Shown here: positions 8,768-18,402 of the stretch, in pieces | Numbering within the stretch: the stretch's first letter is position 1 | Layout of the letters: every line of letters starts with the position of its first letter | Assembly: GCF_021129175.1 (NCBI RefSeq) | Contig: NZ_JAJOHV010000035.1 | Location: forward strand, 1-64,000 | DNA: 64,000 nucleotides | Source of the DNA: Chromobacterium piscinae | GTDB taxonomy: Bacteria; Pseudomonadota; Gammaproteobacteria; Burkholderiales; Chromobacteriaceae | Reading direction: 5' to 3' | Notes under the pieces: generated by a model | Told to the model about the DNA's origin: nothing | Databases searched by the model: none | The model's input: only the letters and a program-made list of their open reading frames with translations | Made by a program: the position numbers and the translations under genes

Positions 8768-9217
8768 TTGCGCCGCTACGCCCGTGTGCTGGAGCGTAAC
8801 GCGGCGCACGCCGACGACCTGGTCCAGGACACGCTGGAATCGGCCTGGCGCAACTGGCGGCAATGGCGGCCAGGCTCCGACATCCGCCCCTGGTTGTTCG
8901 GCATCATGCACAACCGGCACGTGGACCATGTCCGGCGAAGCCGCCCGGCCAGCGAGCTGCCCGACGAGGAGTGGGCGCGGCTGGCCGTCCCGCCCGCCCA
9001 TGAGCGGGAGCTCCAGCTGCGCGACCTCGACCGCGCCATCGCGCGGCTGCCCGACGAGCAAAGAGAGGTCCTGTTATTGGTGGTGGTGGAAGAGATGCGC
9101 TACCAGGATGCGGCCAAAGCGTTGGGACTGGCGGTGGGCACCGTGATGTCGCGCCTGCACCGGGGGCGGGAGCGGCTGCGGCAATTGATGGTTGAATATG
9201 GAGGCGCAGAGCCATGA
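8768..9217 (+). CDS. ECF sigma-70 factor (start uncertain)
   Basis: 149 aa from the TTG at 8768, the nearest conventional start. Region 2 is clear (DDLVQDTLESAWRNWRQW, then PWLFGIMHNRHVDHVRR), and region 4 has AIARLPDEQREVLLLVVVEEMRYQDAAKALG and the helix VGTVMSRLHRGRERLRQL. The start at 8768 cuts into the first helix of region 2: the open frame continues upstream as GELEPERQFHRLLLGNLARL, which looks like genuine protein, but it holds no ATG, GTG or TTG. An ATC at 8708 with GGAG eight nt before it, or a CTG at 8744, could be the true start. The stop overlaps the anti-sigma ATG. Confidence 0.9.
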   Translation: MRRYARVLERNAAHADDLVQDTLESAWRNWRQWRPGSDIRPWLFGIMHNRHVDHVRRSRPASELPDEEWARLAVPPAHERELQLRDLDRAIARLPDEQREVLLLVVVEEMRYQDAAKALGLAVGTVMSRLHRGRERLRQLMVEYGGAEP

Positions 9218-9999
9218 CCGAACCGAACGAGGAAACGCTGCAAGCCTATCTCGACGGCGAATTGCCTCCGCAGCAGGCTGCGGAACTGGAAGCGTGGCTG
9301 GAGCAGCATCCCGACGCCGCCCAGCGGCTGGATCAATGGCGCGGCCAGGACGACGCGCTGCGCGAGCTGTGGGCGCTGCCTGAGCGCGAACCCATGCCCA
9401 GCCGGCTGCTGGCCGCGGCCAGGCCGCCCGCCAGGCGCTTCTCTCCGCCGTGGCTGAGCCAGGCAATGGCCGCCGGGCTGGTATTCGCGCTGGGCCTGGG
9501 CGGCGGCTGGTATGGACGGCAAGCCTATCAGACCGAACCCGCCGCGCCGGCCGCAAGCCAGGCGATGGACAGCCTGCCGCGCCAAGCCGCGATGGCGCAC
9601 GTGGTCTACAGTCCGGACATCCAGCGCCCGGTCGAGATCGGCGCGGACCAGGAAACGCAGATGGTCGCTTGGCTTTCGCGCCGCATGCGCAGCCCGATCA
9701 CGCCTCCCCGGCTGGCCCAGGCCGGCTATGAACTGATAGGCGGCCGCCTGCTGCCCGGCGAGCAAGGCCCAGTGGCACAGCTGATGTACCACGACGCCTC
9801 CGGTCAACGGGTGACGCTCTATGTGGCCAACGGCGCCCGGCCGCAAGCGGAGCAAGGCTTCCACTTCGCCAGCCAGGGGCCGGTCAACGTCTATTACTGG
9901 TGGGAACGCGGCCGCGGCTACGCCCTGTCTGCCGGGATGCCGCGCGGCAAATTGGCCGAGCTGGCAGCCCTGGCGCAACGGCAGCTGGCGGGCAGCTGA
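9214..9999 (+). CDS. Membrane-anchored anti-sigma factor
   Basis: 261 aa. The N-terminal cytoplasmic part begins EETLQAYLDGELPPQQAAELEAWLEQHPD, the typical anti-sigma fold. One transmembrane helix follows (about residues 80-102, SQAMAAGLVFALGLGGGWYG), then a periplasmic domain of about 160 residues. The HxxxCxxC zinc-binding motif of ZAS anti-sigma factors is absent, so binding must be zinc-independent. The ATG overlaps the sigma stop codon in an ATGA, giving tight coupling. The periplasmic domain resembles those of other RsiW-like proteins but I cannot name its signal. Confidence 0.85.
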   Translation: MTEPNEETLQAYLDGELPPQQAAELEAWLEQHPDAAQRLDQWRGQDDALRELWALPEREPMPSRLLAAARPPARRFSPPWLSQAMAAGLVFALGLGGGWYGRQAYQTEPAAPAASQAMDSLPRQAAMAHVVYSPDIQRPVEIGADQETQMVAWLSRRMRSPITPPRLAQAGYELIGGRLLPGEQGPVAQLMYHDASGQRVTLYVANGARPQAEQGFHFASQGPVNVYYWWERGRGYALSAGMPRGKLAELAALAQRQLAGS

Positions 10000-10158
10000 G
10001 CCGCTGGCAAAGCCCAGGGATTGGGCGCGCCGACGCAGGCCGCGACAAGCCGGCGTAACGCAACGTCAGGAAGGAGGCCAGCCGCGCGGCCGGACGATGT
10101 ATGTCGCGCCCGGCTGTGCTAAGCTGGCCCATCCACAATGCATCGCCACGCGACACCG

Positions 10159-10989
10159 ATGAAACTGAAATTCAGCAAGATGCACGGCCTCGGCAACGAC
10201 TTCATGGTCATAGACGGCGTGCGCCAGGCCGTGTCCCTCTCCCCCGAGCAGATCCGCCTGCTCGGCAACCGCCAGTTGGGCATCGGCTTCGACCAGCTGC
10301 TGCTGGTGGAGCCGGCGCGCGAAGCGGGCCACGACTTCCGCTACCGCATCTTCAACAACGACGGCGGTGAAGTCGAGCAATGCGGCAACGGCGCGCGCTG
10401 CTTCGCCAAATTCGTCCGCGACCAGGGGCTGACCGGCAAGAGCCGGATCGAAGTGGAAACCGCGCGCGGCGTGATATCCCCGGAGTACCTGGGCGACGGC
10501 CTGGCCCGCGTCGACATGGGCGTGCCGCGCTTCAAGCCTGCCGACCTGCCCTTCCTGGCCGACGCCGAAGCCTTGACCTACGCCTTGCCGCTGGCCGACG
10601 GCGGCTGCGAAATCGGCATCGCGTCGATGGGCAATCCCCACGCGGTGCAGTTGGTGGACGACGTGGACACCGCGCCGGTGGCCGAGATCGGCCCGCGCAT
10701 CGAGAGCCACCCAGCCTTCCCGCAACGGGTCAACGCCGGCTTCATGCAAATCGTCAACCGCGGCGAGATCCGCCTGCGCGTCTACGAGCGCGGCGCCGGC
10801 GAAACCCTGGCTTGCGGCACCGGCGCCTGCGCCGCGGTGGTCTGCGGCATCCGCCAGGGGCTGCTGGACCCGCGCGTCACCGTGCACGCGCGCGGCGGCG
10901 ACATCGTGATCGAATGGGCCGGCGAAGGCAGCCCGGTGATCATGACCGGCCCGGCCGTCACCGTTTTCCAGGGCGAAATCGAACTTTAA
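10159..10989 (+). CDS. dapF: Diaminopimelate epimerase
   Basis: 276 aa, the normal size. It converts LL- to meso-diaminopimelate for lysine and peptidoglycan synthesis. The two catalytic cysteines sit in [13 protein letters not shown] and in [25 protein letters not shown] near the start is the family signature. I chose the ATG at 10159 ([10 protein letters not shown]) over the in-frame 10138 because it aligns with the E. coli start. It is followed at 57 nt by the DUF484 gene, the usual dapF partner, whose place before xerC is here taken by a membrane protein. Confidence 0.96.
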   Translation: MKLKFSKMHGLGNDFMVIDGVRQAVSLSPEQIRLLGNRQLGIGFDQLLLVEPAREAGHDFRYRIFNNDGGEVEQCGNGARCFAKFVRDQGLTGKSRIEVETARGVISPEYLGDGLARVDMGVPRFKPADLPFLADAEALTYALPLADGGCEIGIASMGNPHAVQLVDDVDTAPVAEIGPRIESHPAFPQRVNAGFMQIVNRGEIRLRVYERGAGETLACGTGACAAVVCGIRQGLLDPRVTVHARGGDIVIEWAGEGSPVIMTGPAVTVFQGEIEL

Positions 10990-11045
10990 CCCCCGCAACC
11001 ACACCAACCCATTTCCGCATCACGATTAAGGAAAGGACAAGGCAG

Positions 11046-11696
11046 ATGCACAGCGAACAAGTCCTGGCGTTTCTCGACGAGCATCCCGACTTCCTGCAGC
11101 AGCACGCCCCGCGTTACAACCTGCAGGCCGCCCCGCAGAACGGCGAGCGCGTGATCTCCTTCGTCGAGCGCCAGATGCTGGAGCTGAAGGACCAGAACCG
11201 CCAGCTGGAGGCCCAGCTGCAGCAGTTGATCGAGCGCGGCCAGGACAATGACCGCCTGCTGGCCAAGCTGCACCGCCTGACTCTCGCCCTGCTGGCCGCG
11301 CGCGGCCCCTCCGAGCTGATCGCCGAGCTGAAAGGCAGCCTGCGCCAGGAATTCCAGCTGGACCGCGCCGCGCTGAAACTGTGGCACCCCGCCGCGGAGA
11401 AGGACGCCGAACACTACAATGCCCGCAGCGAAGTGCAGAGCCTGGCCCGCAATCTGGCCGCGCCGTACTGCGGCCCCTATGTCAACGACGAGGTGCTGAG
11501 CTGGTTCCCCGCCACGCCGGTACTACAGTCTTTCGCCCAGGTGGCGCTGAAGGACGCCGGCGGCCAGCCCTTCGGCATCCTGGTGCTGGCCAGCGACGAT
11601 TCCCAGCGTTTCACCTTCGACATGCACACCCAGTACCTGGCCCAGATCGGCGAGCTGCTATCCGCCGCGCTGCTGTCGGCGCTGGAGGCTGCATGA
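11046..11696 (+). CDS. DUF484 family protein
   Basis: 216 aa. It starts MHSEQVLAFLDEHPDFLQQH, has a central coiled coil (SFVERQMLELKDQNRQLEAQ, about residues 45-80) and then a GAF-like region ending GILVLASDDSQRFTFDMHT, the usual DUF484 layout. The role of DUF484 proteins is unknown; conserved linkage to dapF and xerC has suggested a link to division or recombination. Its stop overlaps the ATG of the next gene, so the downstream membrane protein is translationally coupled. Confidence 0.88.
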   Translation: MHSEQVLAFLDEHPDFLQQHAPRYNLQAAPQNGERVISFVERQMLELKDQNRQLEAQLQQLIERGQDNDRLLAKLHRLTLALLAARGPSELIAELKGSLRQEFQLDRAALKLWHPAAEKDAEHYNARSEVQSLARNLAAPYCGPYVNDEVLSWFPATPVLQSFAQVALKDAGGQPFGILVLASDDSQRFTFDMHTQYLAQIGELLSAALLSALEAA

Positions 11697-12262
11697 CGGC
11701 AACGCCTGTCGGTATCCTGCTGCTGCTCGTCCTCATCCTGTTTTCGCTGCACATGGCCTGGCGGCTGGTCCGCAGCCGCGACGGCACCGCCGTCGCCTGT
11801 TTCCTGGCCGCCTACCTGATACTGGCGGCACTGCTGGACCACCATCCGGAGCCGGTGTCGATCGAACCTCTGGTATTGCCGCTGTTCTATCCCTACGCCT
11901 GGCTGGGCATCGCCGCCGCGATGTGGGCGGCGGTCCACATGCGAGTGAACCGGCGCGCGATGCGCTTCCCAGGCCGCGACCTGCGGCTGGCCGCGCTGTG
12001 CGCCAGCCAACTGGCCTTGCACCTCGGCGTGCTGGCGCTGTCGCCGTGGCTGGAGTGGCGGCCGATGGCTGCCTATGTGCTGGTGTCGCCGCTGGTCGCC
12101 GTCATCAGCTATCTCGCCTACCGGCTGCAGTTGATGGAAATGCGCCGACGCGCCGACTGCGAGACTTCCTGGGTCTTCTGGGGCGGGCTGTGCCTGATCC
12201 TGCCGGTAGTGTTGGCCTGGCTGACGGTGCGCGTGATGCCGCTGCTGCTGTATCTGACCTAA
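11693..12262 (+). CDS. Uncharacterised multi-pass membrane protein
   Basis: 189 aa with about five to six hydrophobic helices (for example GILLLLVLILFSLHMAWRLV near the N-terminus and FWGGLCLILPVVLAWLTVRV near the C-terminus) and a basic, Arg-rich middle (HMRVNRRAMRFPGRDLR). I do not recognise a family. It overlaps DUF484 by 4 nt in an ATGA, so it is the third gene of the dapF unit, in the position xerC often occupies. A strong hairpin terminator follows at 12283. Confidence 0.8.
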   Translation: MTATPVGILLLLVLILFSLHMAWRLVRSRDGTAVACFLAAYLILAALLDHHPEPVSIEPLVLPLFYPYAWLGIAAAMWAAVHMRVNRRAMRFPGRDLRLAALCASQLALHLGVLALSPWLEWRPMAAYVLVSPLVAVISYLAYRLQLMEMRRRADCETSWVFWGGLCLILPVVLAWLTVRVMPLLLYLT

Positions 12263-12282
12263 CCCGATCCGCTGTTGGCCAT

Positions 12283-12318
12283 GAAAAAGGCGGCGCTGAA
12301 AAGCGCCGCCTTTTTCAT
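12283..12318. terminator. Bidirectional Rho-independent terminator
   Basis: A perfect stem of AAAAAGGCGGCGCT with its complement around a GAAA loop, ending in T runs on both strands. It sits between the convergent membrane-protein gene and DMT-transporter gene and can serve both. Confidence 0.85.
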
Positions 12319-12336
12319 TTTGACCCGATTTCCGGA

Positions 12337-13278
12337 TCAGGACTCCTTCGCCCTCAGCGCCGCGCCGGCGCGCTCCCGCGCGGCTCCGCGACTCAGGGAG
12401 CTGAGCGCGATGCCGCCGAAAATCGCCGCCAGCCCGGCCGCGTGATACCAATGCAGCTCTTCGCCCAGCAGCGCGATCGATTGCATCGCGCCGAAAGCCG
12501 GCATCAGGTATAGGAAAGCGGCCGCCTTGGCCGTGCCCACCATCGCGATAGCGCGGTTGTACAGCAGATAAGCCACCACCGAAGGCAGCGCGCCCAGGTA
12601 CAGCAAACTGGCCGCGACGCCTGCGTCCAGCGTCGGCAGGCCGCGCGACGATAGCTCGCTCAGAAACAGCGGCAGCAGCACCGCCTCGCCCACCAGTAAC
12701 AGCGCGGCCATTTGCACCATGGGATCGATGCCCGGCTTCAGCTTGCGCAGGCCCAGCGTGTAGATGGCCCAGCTTAGGCCGCCGGCCAGCACGAACAGGT
12801 CGCCGCCGCTGAAATGAAAGCCGCCGATCTCAAGCAGATTGCCTTTCAACACGATCAGCAGCGCGCCGCACAGCGCCAGCGTCATGCCCATCCACTGCCG
12901 GCTGCTCAAGCGCTGGCGGAAATACAGCGAGCCCAGCAGCAGCACCATCACCGGCGTCGCGCTGTTGAGGATCACCGCGTTGGTGGCGGTGGTGGTCTGC
13001 ACCGCCCAGTAGACGAAGGTATTGGTCAGGCCGATGCCGAACAGACCCAGGATAAGCAGCAGCGGCCACTGCGCGCGCAGCTTGCCCCAGTTGCGGCCCA
13101 GCCTGGGCAGGGCGAACGGCAACACGCAGGCCAGGGCGATGCCCCAGCGGGCGAAAGCCAGCGTGAACGGCCCCAGCTGCGTGTGCAGCGCGCGGGCGAT
13201 GACGAAGTTGGTGGACCACATCAGCATGGTCAGCACCAGCAGGATGTAAGCGTTGCGTTGGGAATGAATGGCAGGCAT
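12337..13278 (-). CDS. EamA/DMT-family exporter
   Basis: 313 aa from the ATG at 13278; a TTG at 13296 would add six residues. It has about ten transmembrane helices in two EamA repeats: AYILLVLTMLMWSTNFVIAR at the start of repeat 1, and the glycine-rich LFVLAGGLSWAIYTLGLRKL at the start of repeat 2. Such proteins export amino acids or small metabolites; the substrate cannot be read from sequence. A stand-alone gene. Confidence 0.88.
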   Translation of the reverse strand: MPAIHSQRNAYILLVLTMLMWSTNFVIARALHTQLGPFTLAFARWGIALACVLPFALPRLGRNWGKLRAQWPLLLILGLFGIGLTNTFVYWAVQTTTATNAVILNSATPVMVLLLGSLYFRQRLSSRQWMGMTLALCGALLIVLKGNLLEIGGFHFSGGDLFVLAGGLSWAIYTLGLRKLKPGIDPMVQMAALLLVGEAVLLPLFLSELSSRGLPTLDAGVAASLLYLGALPSVVAYLLYNRAIAMVGTAKAAAFLYLMPAFGAMQSIALLGEELHWYHAAGLAAIFGGIALSSLSRGAARERAGAALRAKES

Positions 13279-13562
13279 GGCGACGAATGTAAACAATTTG
13301 TGCCATTTTACAATAATTCAAAGACGTATTATTTCAATAAATAATCAAATTATGAAATATTTAATAAATTAGAGAATAGCAGCTGAAAGAAAAGTTCAAG
13401 AAAGAACAAAATCGCGCAAACTACGTTCGCCAGAGCCAAATCAAGCCAACACACGTCCTCTACGACTAAATAGCTAGACCGCCTCCCACCTCCAGGGAAC
13501 TGTCGCGCCGCCGAGTCCGGCATACAATTTCCACCATATCGGCAGTCCCCTAAGGATGCACC
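13279..13562. other. AT-rich intergenic region before moaA
   Basis: 284 nt between divergent genes, with an unusually AT-rich core at 13310-13390 that contrasts with the GC-rich genes around it. It must hold promoters for the exporter and moaA. I see no ORF or conserved regulatory motif, and no molybdenum-cofactor riboswitch-like fold can be claimed by eye. Confidence 0.4.
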
Positions 13563-14537
13563 ATGTTGTCCGACCGCTTCGGCCGCGCCATCGATTATCT
13601 GCGGCTTTCCGTCACCGACCGCTGCGACCTGCGCTGCAGCTATTGCCTGCCCAAGGGTTTCAAAGGCTTTGAAGAGCCCGCGCACTGGCTCCGCTTCGAC
13701 GAGATAGAGCGCGTCGCCGCCGCCTTCGTCCGCCTGGGCACGCGCCGCATCCGCCTGACCGGCGGCGAGCCGCTGCTGCGCCGCGACCTGCCCTTGCTGG
13801 CCCACAGGCTGTCCGCCCTGCCCGGCCTGGCGGATCTTTCCCTGTCCACCAACGCCACCCAGCTGGAACGCCACGCCCCAGCCTTGCGCCGCGCCGGCGT
13901 AAGCCGGCTCAATGTCAGCCTGGATTCGTTGCGCCGTGATTGCGTGGCGGAGCTGACCGGCAGCGACAGCCTGCCCAAGGCCCTGACCGGCCTGTCCGCC
14001 GCCAAAGCGGCGGGCTTCGAGCGGATCAAGATCAATATGGTGCCGATCGCCGGCGTTAACGACGGCGACATCGAGGCGATGGCGGAATTCTGCATCGAAC
14101 ACGGCTTCATCCTGCGCCTGATCGAGGCGATGCCAATGGGCTACAGCGGCCGGGACACCCGCGGAAGCGAGCTGGCGCCGATACTGGCGCGGCTGGGCCG
14201 CCGCTTCGGCCTGTCCGAGCTCAGCGTCAGCCTGGGCGGCGGGCCGGCCCGCTACTGGGGTTCGCGCGACGGCCGCTTCACGCTGGGCCTGATCACGCCG
14301 ATCAGCCAGCACTTCTGCGCCAGCTGCAACCGGGTGAGGATGTCGGTGGACGGCACGCTCTACCTATGCCTGGGCCAGGAGCAACGCTTCGAGCTGCGGC
14401 CGATGCTGCGCGCCGGCTGCAGCGACGCCGAGCTGGACGGCGCCATCCGCACCGCCATCGAGCTGAAGCCGGAAAAACACGACTTCCTCGAAGCGCCGGC
14501 CAAGGTGATGCGCTTCATGTCGCAGACCGGCGGCTGA
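13563..14537 (+). CDS. moaA: GTP 3',8-cyclase MoaA
   Basis: 324 aa radical-SAM enzyme for the first step of molybdenum cofactor synthesis. The N-terminal cluster motif is CDLRCSYC (after VTDR), followed by RLTGGEPLLR. A second [4Fe-4S] cluster binds the substrate through FCASCNRVRMSVDGTLYLCLG near the C-terminus. The protein ends in Gly-Gly, as in MoaA, needed for activity. It lies one base from the convergent mobB and upstream of narXL, supplying cofactor for nitrate reductase. Confidence 0.95.
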   Translation: MLSDRFGRAIDYLRLSVTDRCDLRCSYCLPKGFKGFEEPAHWLRFDEIERVAAAFVRLGTRRIRLTGGEPLLRRDLPLLAHRLSALPGLADLSLSTNATQLERHAPALRRAGVSRLNVSLDSLRRDCVAELTGSDSLPKALTGLSAAKAAGFERIKINMVPIAGVNDGDIEAMAEFCIEHGFILRLIEAMPMGYSGRDTRGSELAPILARLGRRFGLSELSVSLGGGPARYWGSRDGRFTLGLITPISQHFCASCNRVRMSVDGTLYLCLGQEQRFELRPMLRAGCSDAELDGAIRTAIELKPEKHDFLEAPAKVMRFMSQTGG

Positions 14538-14538
14538 A

Positions 14539-15033
14539 TCACCGCCTATCCGCCAGCCAGGCGGCAATGAAATGCGCCACCCCGTCCGCGTCATTCAGAT
14601 CCAGCACCGGAATGGCGGCCGCCAGCGGCGCATCGCTGGCCACCGCGATCACATCCCGGTCATCCAGATAGCGCGCCGGCTTGCCCAGCGCCGGCCGGTA
14701 CACCTCCAGCTTGGGCACCGGCAGACTCTTCTGCCCCTCCAACAGCACCAGATCGCACGGCGACAGACGCGCCAGCTGCTCGTCCAGCGTCAGCTCGCGC
14801 GCGGTCTCGGCGAACACGCCCACCCGGTGCGGCGACACGATCATCACCTCGCAGGCGCCGGCCTGTCGATGGCGGAAACTGTCCTTGCCGGGCGAATCCA
14901 GCTGTACGTCGTGGTGGCTATGCTTGATCACCGACACACTCAGCCCCCGCTGCGTCAACAAAGGCAGCAAGGTCTCCAGCAAAGTAGTCTTGCCGCTGCC
15001 CGAATAGCCGCATATGCCCAGTACCGCTTGCAT
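14539..15033 (-). CDS. mobB: Molybdopterin-guanine dinucleotide adapter MobB
   Basis: 164 aa P-loop protein: Walker A is [10 protein letters not shown] at the N-terminus, then [20 protein letters not shown], and the DLVLLEGQK block. MobB helps make the guanine-dinucleotide form of the molybdenum cofactor, which NarG needs. Convergent with moaA with a 1-nt gap. Its promoter shares the 137-nt AT-rich gap with narX. mobA itself is not in the window. Confidence 0.92.
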   Translation of the reverse strand: MQAVLGICGYSGSGKTTLLETLLPLLTQRGLSVSVIKHSHHDVQLDSPGKDSFRHRQAGACEVMIVSPHRVGVFAETARELTLDEQLARLSPCDLVLLEGQKSLPVPKLEVYRPALGKPARYLDDRDVIAVASDAPLAAAIPVLDLNDADGVAHFIAAWLADRR

Positions 15034-15170
15034 GCCTTCTCCTTTTGGCGGATTGTCTCGAACACCGATAAAAGCTATGTTAAAACAATCAATATTTAAA
15101 CCATAACCGCGACTGCCTATTGTGCAGCCCGCCGCTGCAGTTCGCCATCCGCCAAAAGCAGAACACGCCC

Positions 15171-17066
15171 ATGCCCGACATCCGCCTTGCGCCCCCCCGC
15201 TTCCAGACCTTGGCCAGCAAGTTGCTGGTGCTGTCGCTGCTGGCGCTCTCCATCGCGCTGGTCTCGATAGGCTACACGCTGGCCCTATCCTGGCGGCTGG
15301 AAGGCGGCGCCGCCGCGATCAACGACGTGGGCAGCCTGCGCATGCGCACTTTTCGCGCCGCCTATCTGCTGTCCACCCAGGCCCCAGACCGCCTGCTGCG
15401 CGACGAGATAGACGGCTTCGACCAAACGCTGGCCCGACTCAAGCACGGCGATCCGGCCCGCCCGCTATTCCTGCCCGACAACCGCGACATCCGCACCCAG
15501 GAACAACGGCTGGAGCAACGCTGGCGCAGCGACATCCGCCCGCGGCTGCTGGCCGCCGGCAGCCAACCCACCACCCAGCAGCTGCACGCCTTCGTCGCCG
15601 AGATCGACAGCCTGGTCAGCCTGCTGGAGCGCGACAACGAAAACCACACCAATCTGCTGCGCATGTTCCAGATGGTGCTGATCGCGATGGCGCTGGCCGG
15701 CGCGGTGACCATGGCTTACATGCTGTTCCTGATGGTGATCAACCCGGTCCGCGCGCTCAGCGACGCGATGCGCCGCCTGCGCGAGGGCGAGCTGGACACG
15801 CGGGTCAAGGTGGACCGGCAGGACGAGTTCGGCATGCTGGCCGAAGGCTTCAACCAGATGGCCGAACGGGCGCAAGACCTGTACCAGAACCTGGAAAGCA
15901 AGGTCCAGCAGAAAACCCGCGAAGTGGAAGAACAGAACCTGAGGCTGAAAACGCTGTACGACATGACTTCCTTCCTGCACCAGCAGCGCGCGCTGGACGA
16001 AACCTGCCACGGCTTCATCGGCCGGCTGATGCAGCTGACCGGCGCCGACGCGGCCAACGCCAGGCTGGTGGACCCGGAACGCGGCAAGCTGGATCAGATC
16101 GCCCAGCAGGGGCTGCCCGAGGACATGGTGCTGGTCGAGGAATGCATCCCCGACGACGCCTGCCACTGCGGCGAGGCCGCGCAGCAGCCCTTCGCCGTGC
16201 TGCGCCATATCGGCGAACTGGAAGGCGAGGATATCCGCCACTGCGGCAGGGCCGGCTTCGCCTCCATCGCCGTATTCCACATCCGCAGCCAGCGCGAGGA
16301 TGTCGGCATTTTCACACTGTACTTCCGCCAGAAGCGCGTCTTGTCGATGCCGGAACAAATGCTGATCGAAACCCTGGGCCAGCATCTGGGCGTCGCCATC
16401 GAAAACCAGCGGCTGAGCGCGCGCGAGCGCCAGTTCGCCGTCTCCGAGGAGCGCAACCTGATGGCCCAGGGCCTGCACGACAGCATCGCCCAGTCGCTGT
16501 CCTTCCTCAATCTGCAGGCGCAAATGCTGGAAGACGCGATGAATTCTCGCGAGGAGGAACTGGCCCGCGAGAACCTGGCCTTCATCCGCGCCGGCGTGCA
16601 GGAGTGCTACGAAGACGTCAGGGAGCTGCTGCTCAACTTCCGCACCCGCATCAGCCGCCAGGAATTCCCGGAAGCGGTGCGCACCCTGCTGCAGCGCTTC
16701 GAGCAGCAAACCCGCGTGCCGGCGCGGCTGGAGATGCGCGGCGAAGGCAAGCCGCTGGACCCGCAGCAGCAGCTGCAGGTGTTCTTCATCCTGCAGGAAG
16801 CGCTGTCCAATATCCGCAAGCATGCCGAGGCCAGCGAGGTGGAGGTGGAAATCGACAACACCGCCAGCTTCAGCATGCGCATCCATGACAACGGCCGCGG
16901 CTTCGACCCCGGCCAGCTCGCCGCCAAAGCCGCGCGCCACGTCGGCGTGTCCATCATGCAAGAGCGGGCCAACCGCATACACAGCCAGATCCAGATCAGC
17001 TCCGCGCCGAAACAAGGCACCACGGTGGAGCTGACCCTGCCCAAAGAGGAGCGCACCAGCGCATGA
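15171..17066 (+). CDS. narX: Nitrate/nitrite sensor histidine kinase NarX
   Basis: 631 aa from the ATG at 15171. Two transmembrane helices (about residues 12-35 and 165-190) enclose a periplasmic domain with the nitrate-binding P-box ([17 protein letters not shown], about residues 48-64). A HAMP follows, then a Cys-bearing central module ([12 protein letters not shown]), a HisKA_3 H-box with catalytic His436 ([15 protein letters not shown]) and an HATPase region (HDNGRGFD). Weak ribosome site at 15171, and a TTG at 15120 is an alternative. It overlaps narL by 4 nt. It should detect nitrate and nitrite and phosphorylate NarL. Confidence 0.93.
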   Translation: MPDIRLAPPRFQTLASKLLVLSLLALSIALVSIGYTLALSWRLEGGAAAINDVGSLRMRTFRAAYLLSTQAPDRLLRDEIDGFDQTLARLKHGDPARPLFLPDNRDIRTQEQRLEQRWRSDIRPRLLAAGSQPTTQQLHAFVAEIDSLVSLLERDNENHTNLLRMFQMVLIAMALAGAVTMAYMLFLMVINPVRALSDAMRRLREGELDTRVKVDRQDEFGMLAEGFNQMAERAQDLYQNLESKVQQKTREVEEQNLRLKTLYDMTSFLHQQRALDETCHGFIGRLMQLTGADAANARLVDPERGKLDQIAQQGLPEDMVLVEECIPDDACHCGEAAQQPFAVLRHIGELEGEDIRHCGRAGFASIAVFHIRSQREDVGIFTLYFRQKRVLSMPEQMLIETLGQHLGVAIENQRLSARERQFAVSEERNLMAQGLHDSIAQSLSFLNLQAQMLEDAMNSREEELARENLAFIRAGVQECYEDVRELLLNFRTRISRQEFPEAVRTLLQRFEQQTRVPARLEMRGEGKPLDPQQQLQVFFILQEALSNIRKHAEASEVEVEIDNTASFSMRIHDNGRGFDPGQLAAKAARHVGVSIMQERANRIHSQIQISSAPKQGTTVELTLPKEERTSA

Positions 17067-17710
17067 CACAAGCCATACGCATTTTACTGATCGACGACCA
17101 CACGCTGTTTCGCAGCGGCCTGAAGGCGCTGCTGCAGCGCCAGGACGACTTTCTGGTGGTCGGCGAAGCCGCCGACGGGCTGGACGGCGTCAAGCAGGCA
17201 GAGCTGCTGCGGCCCGACGTGGTGCTGCTGGACCTGGACATGCCGGTGATGAACGGCCGCGAAGCGCTAGCGCAGATACTGAGCGGCTGTCCCGACGCCG
17301 CGGTGCTGATGCTGACCGTGTCTGAGGACGGAGACGATCTGGCCGAATGCATGCGCGGCGGCGCCCGCGGCTACCTGCTGAAAAACATCAACGCCGACTT
17401 CCTGCTGGACAGCATTCGCCGCGCGGTGGAAGGCGACAGCGTGCTGTCGCCGGAAATGACCGCCAAGCTGCTGGCCCGCCTGCGCCAGCCGGCGGCCAAG
17501 ACCAGCGAAGCCGACGCGCTGACCCCGCGCGAGCGGGAAACGCTGAGCTGGCTGGCCCGCGGCTCCAGCAACAAGGAAATCGCCCGCGCGCTGGACTTGG
17601 CCGAGAGCACGGTCAAGGTCCACGTGCAGAACATCCTGCGCAAGCTGTCTCTGAGCAGCCGGGTGCAGGCGGCGGTTTATGCCGTGGAGCATGGGCTGGA
17701 CAAGGTCTGA
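17063..17710 (+). CDS. narL: Nitrate/nitrite response regulator NarL
   Basis: 215 aa. The receiver domain has acidic DD in LLIDDHTLFRSG, phospho-acceptor Asp57 in VLLDLDMPVMNG and a Lys in GARGYLLKN. A LuxR-type helix-turn-helix follows (LTPRERETLSWLARGSSNKEIARAL, about residues 150-205). The start overlaps the narX stop (ATGA). It is expected to bind heptamers upstream of narK/narG. The gene is followed by cassette-like DNA, and the structural nar genes lie on the opposite strand 3 kb further on. Confidence 0.93.
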   Translation: MTQAIRILLIDDHTLFRSGLKALLQRQDDFLVVGEAADGLDGVKQAELLRPDVVLLDLDMPVMNGREALAQILSGCPDAAVLMLTVSEDGDDLAECMRGGARGYLLKNINADFLLDSIRRAVEGDSVLSPEMTAKLLARLRQPAAKTSEADALTPRERETLSWLARGSSNKEIARALDLAESTVKVHVQNILRKLSLSSRVQAAVYAVEHGLDKV

Positions 17711-17735
17711 GGGTGCCTCGAATGGGTTGCTCGCG

Positions 17736-18087
17736 GCCTTGGCGCGTCCTATCCCCATGCCCGCGAATGACGCATGAAGGACCACAAGGAAGAGAAACAG
17801 ACACAGCCGTCGTCCCAAATGAGCCAATCGCGGCGCACTTACGGCGAATTAGACGCGGGAGTGGCCTGACAGAGCAGGCCGCGCTACTTACGCGTCCTGC
17901 TCATGTGTCTATGAGCTCAGCGTGGAATGGCCCCCATGGTGAGTGGTGCATTTCGTCCAATTCTAGGCCTCCACAAGAAGCAACCCGGCCGACATCATAC
18001 TGATTTTAATATGAAAATATTGACGGCATATTTTCCATGCACCAAAATCTGGTGGTTTTCACTCGACATTTCAGGTGGTTGTTAGGC
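17736..18087 (+). repeat. Diverged duplicated block A (cassette junction, promoter-bearing)
   Basis: No gene is seen in this 380-nt stretch after narL. Its start (CTTGGCGCGTCCTATCCCC) and two later parts match block B at 18775-19117: an ATGAGCTC-containing stretch at 17910-17931, and the AT-rich final 100 nt. The block ends in GTTAGGC (18081-18087), a perfect match to the integron R' core GTTRRRY, three bases before an ATG. The middle parts of A and B are hard to align, so the repeat is old or degenerate. Confidence 0.6.
18020..18048 (+). promoter_or_regulatory. Putative sigma-70 promoter in block A
   Basis: TTGACG (18020-18025), 17 nt, then CAAAAT (18043-18048). The same pair with the same 17-nt spacing occurs in block B (19044-19072). 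It would drive the 99-aa cassette gene 43 nt downstream. Confidence 0.45.
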
Positions 18088-18090
18088 AGC

Positions 18091-18387
18091 ATGGGCAACA
18101 CTATCGACAGTCAATTTCTGCAGCTCTCACTCCAGCGCGCTTTGCTCAGAGAGGTTCACCCTGATCTTCGGCAGGTATCGGGTGAGTTGGACAGCAATAA
18201 ACACATAGTTCGACTGCGCTTTGAGTATGATGGGCAGCCTTCTCCGCTAGCCAAAGAGAATTGTTCCTGTGATGCAACTGAGGTCATTGCTGACTTTCCC
18301 GCACCGTGGCAACTGGATGAGCAGCATGTATCGGTACCGAGTCCCGCCAGCCTGTTCGCCCTTACTCTTATTGCATATCGCCGCTAG
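18091..18387 (+). CDS. Small cassette-encoded acidic protein
   Basis: 98 aa, starting three bases after the GTTAGGC junction, where integron cassette genes typically start. A longer in-frame start (18037) would run through the block A promoter. The sequence MGNTIDSQFLQLSLQRALLR is followed by an acidic central part with NCSCDATEVIADFP and ends LTLIAYRR; no membrane helix. It resembles a family I remember from integron arrays and near toxin genes, sometimes described as immunity-like, but that is a memory-based impression and no function is claimed. Base composition is lower in GC than the neighbouring nar genes. Confidence 0.75.
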   Translation: MGNTIDSQFLQLSLQRALLREVHPDLRQVSGELDSNKHIVRLRFEYDGQPSPLAKENCSCDATEVIADFPAPWQLDEQHVSVPSPASLFALTLIAYRR

Positions 18388-18402
18388 AAGCACGTGCATG
18401 CT

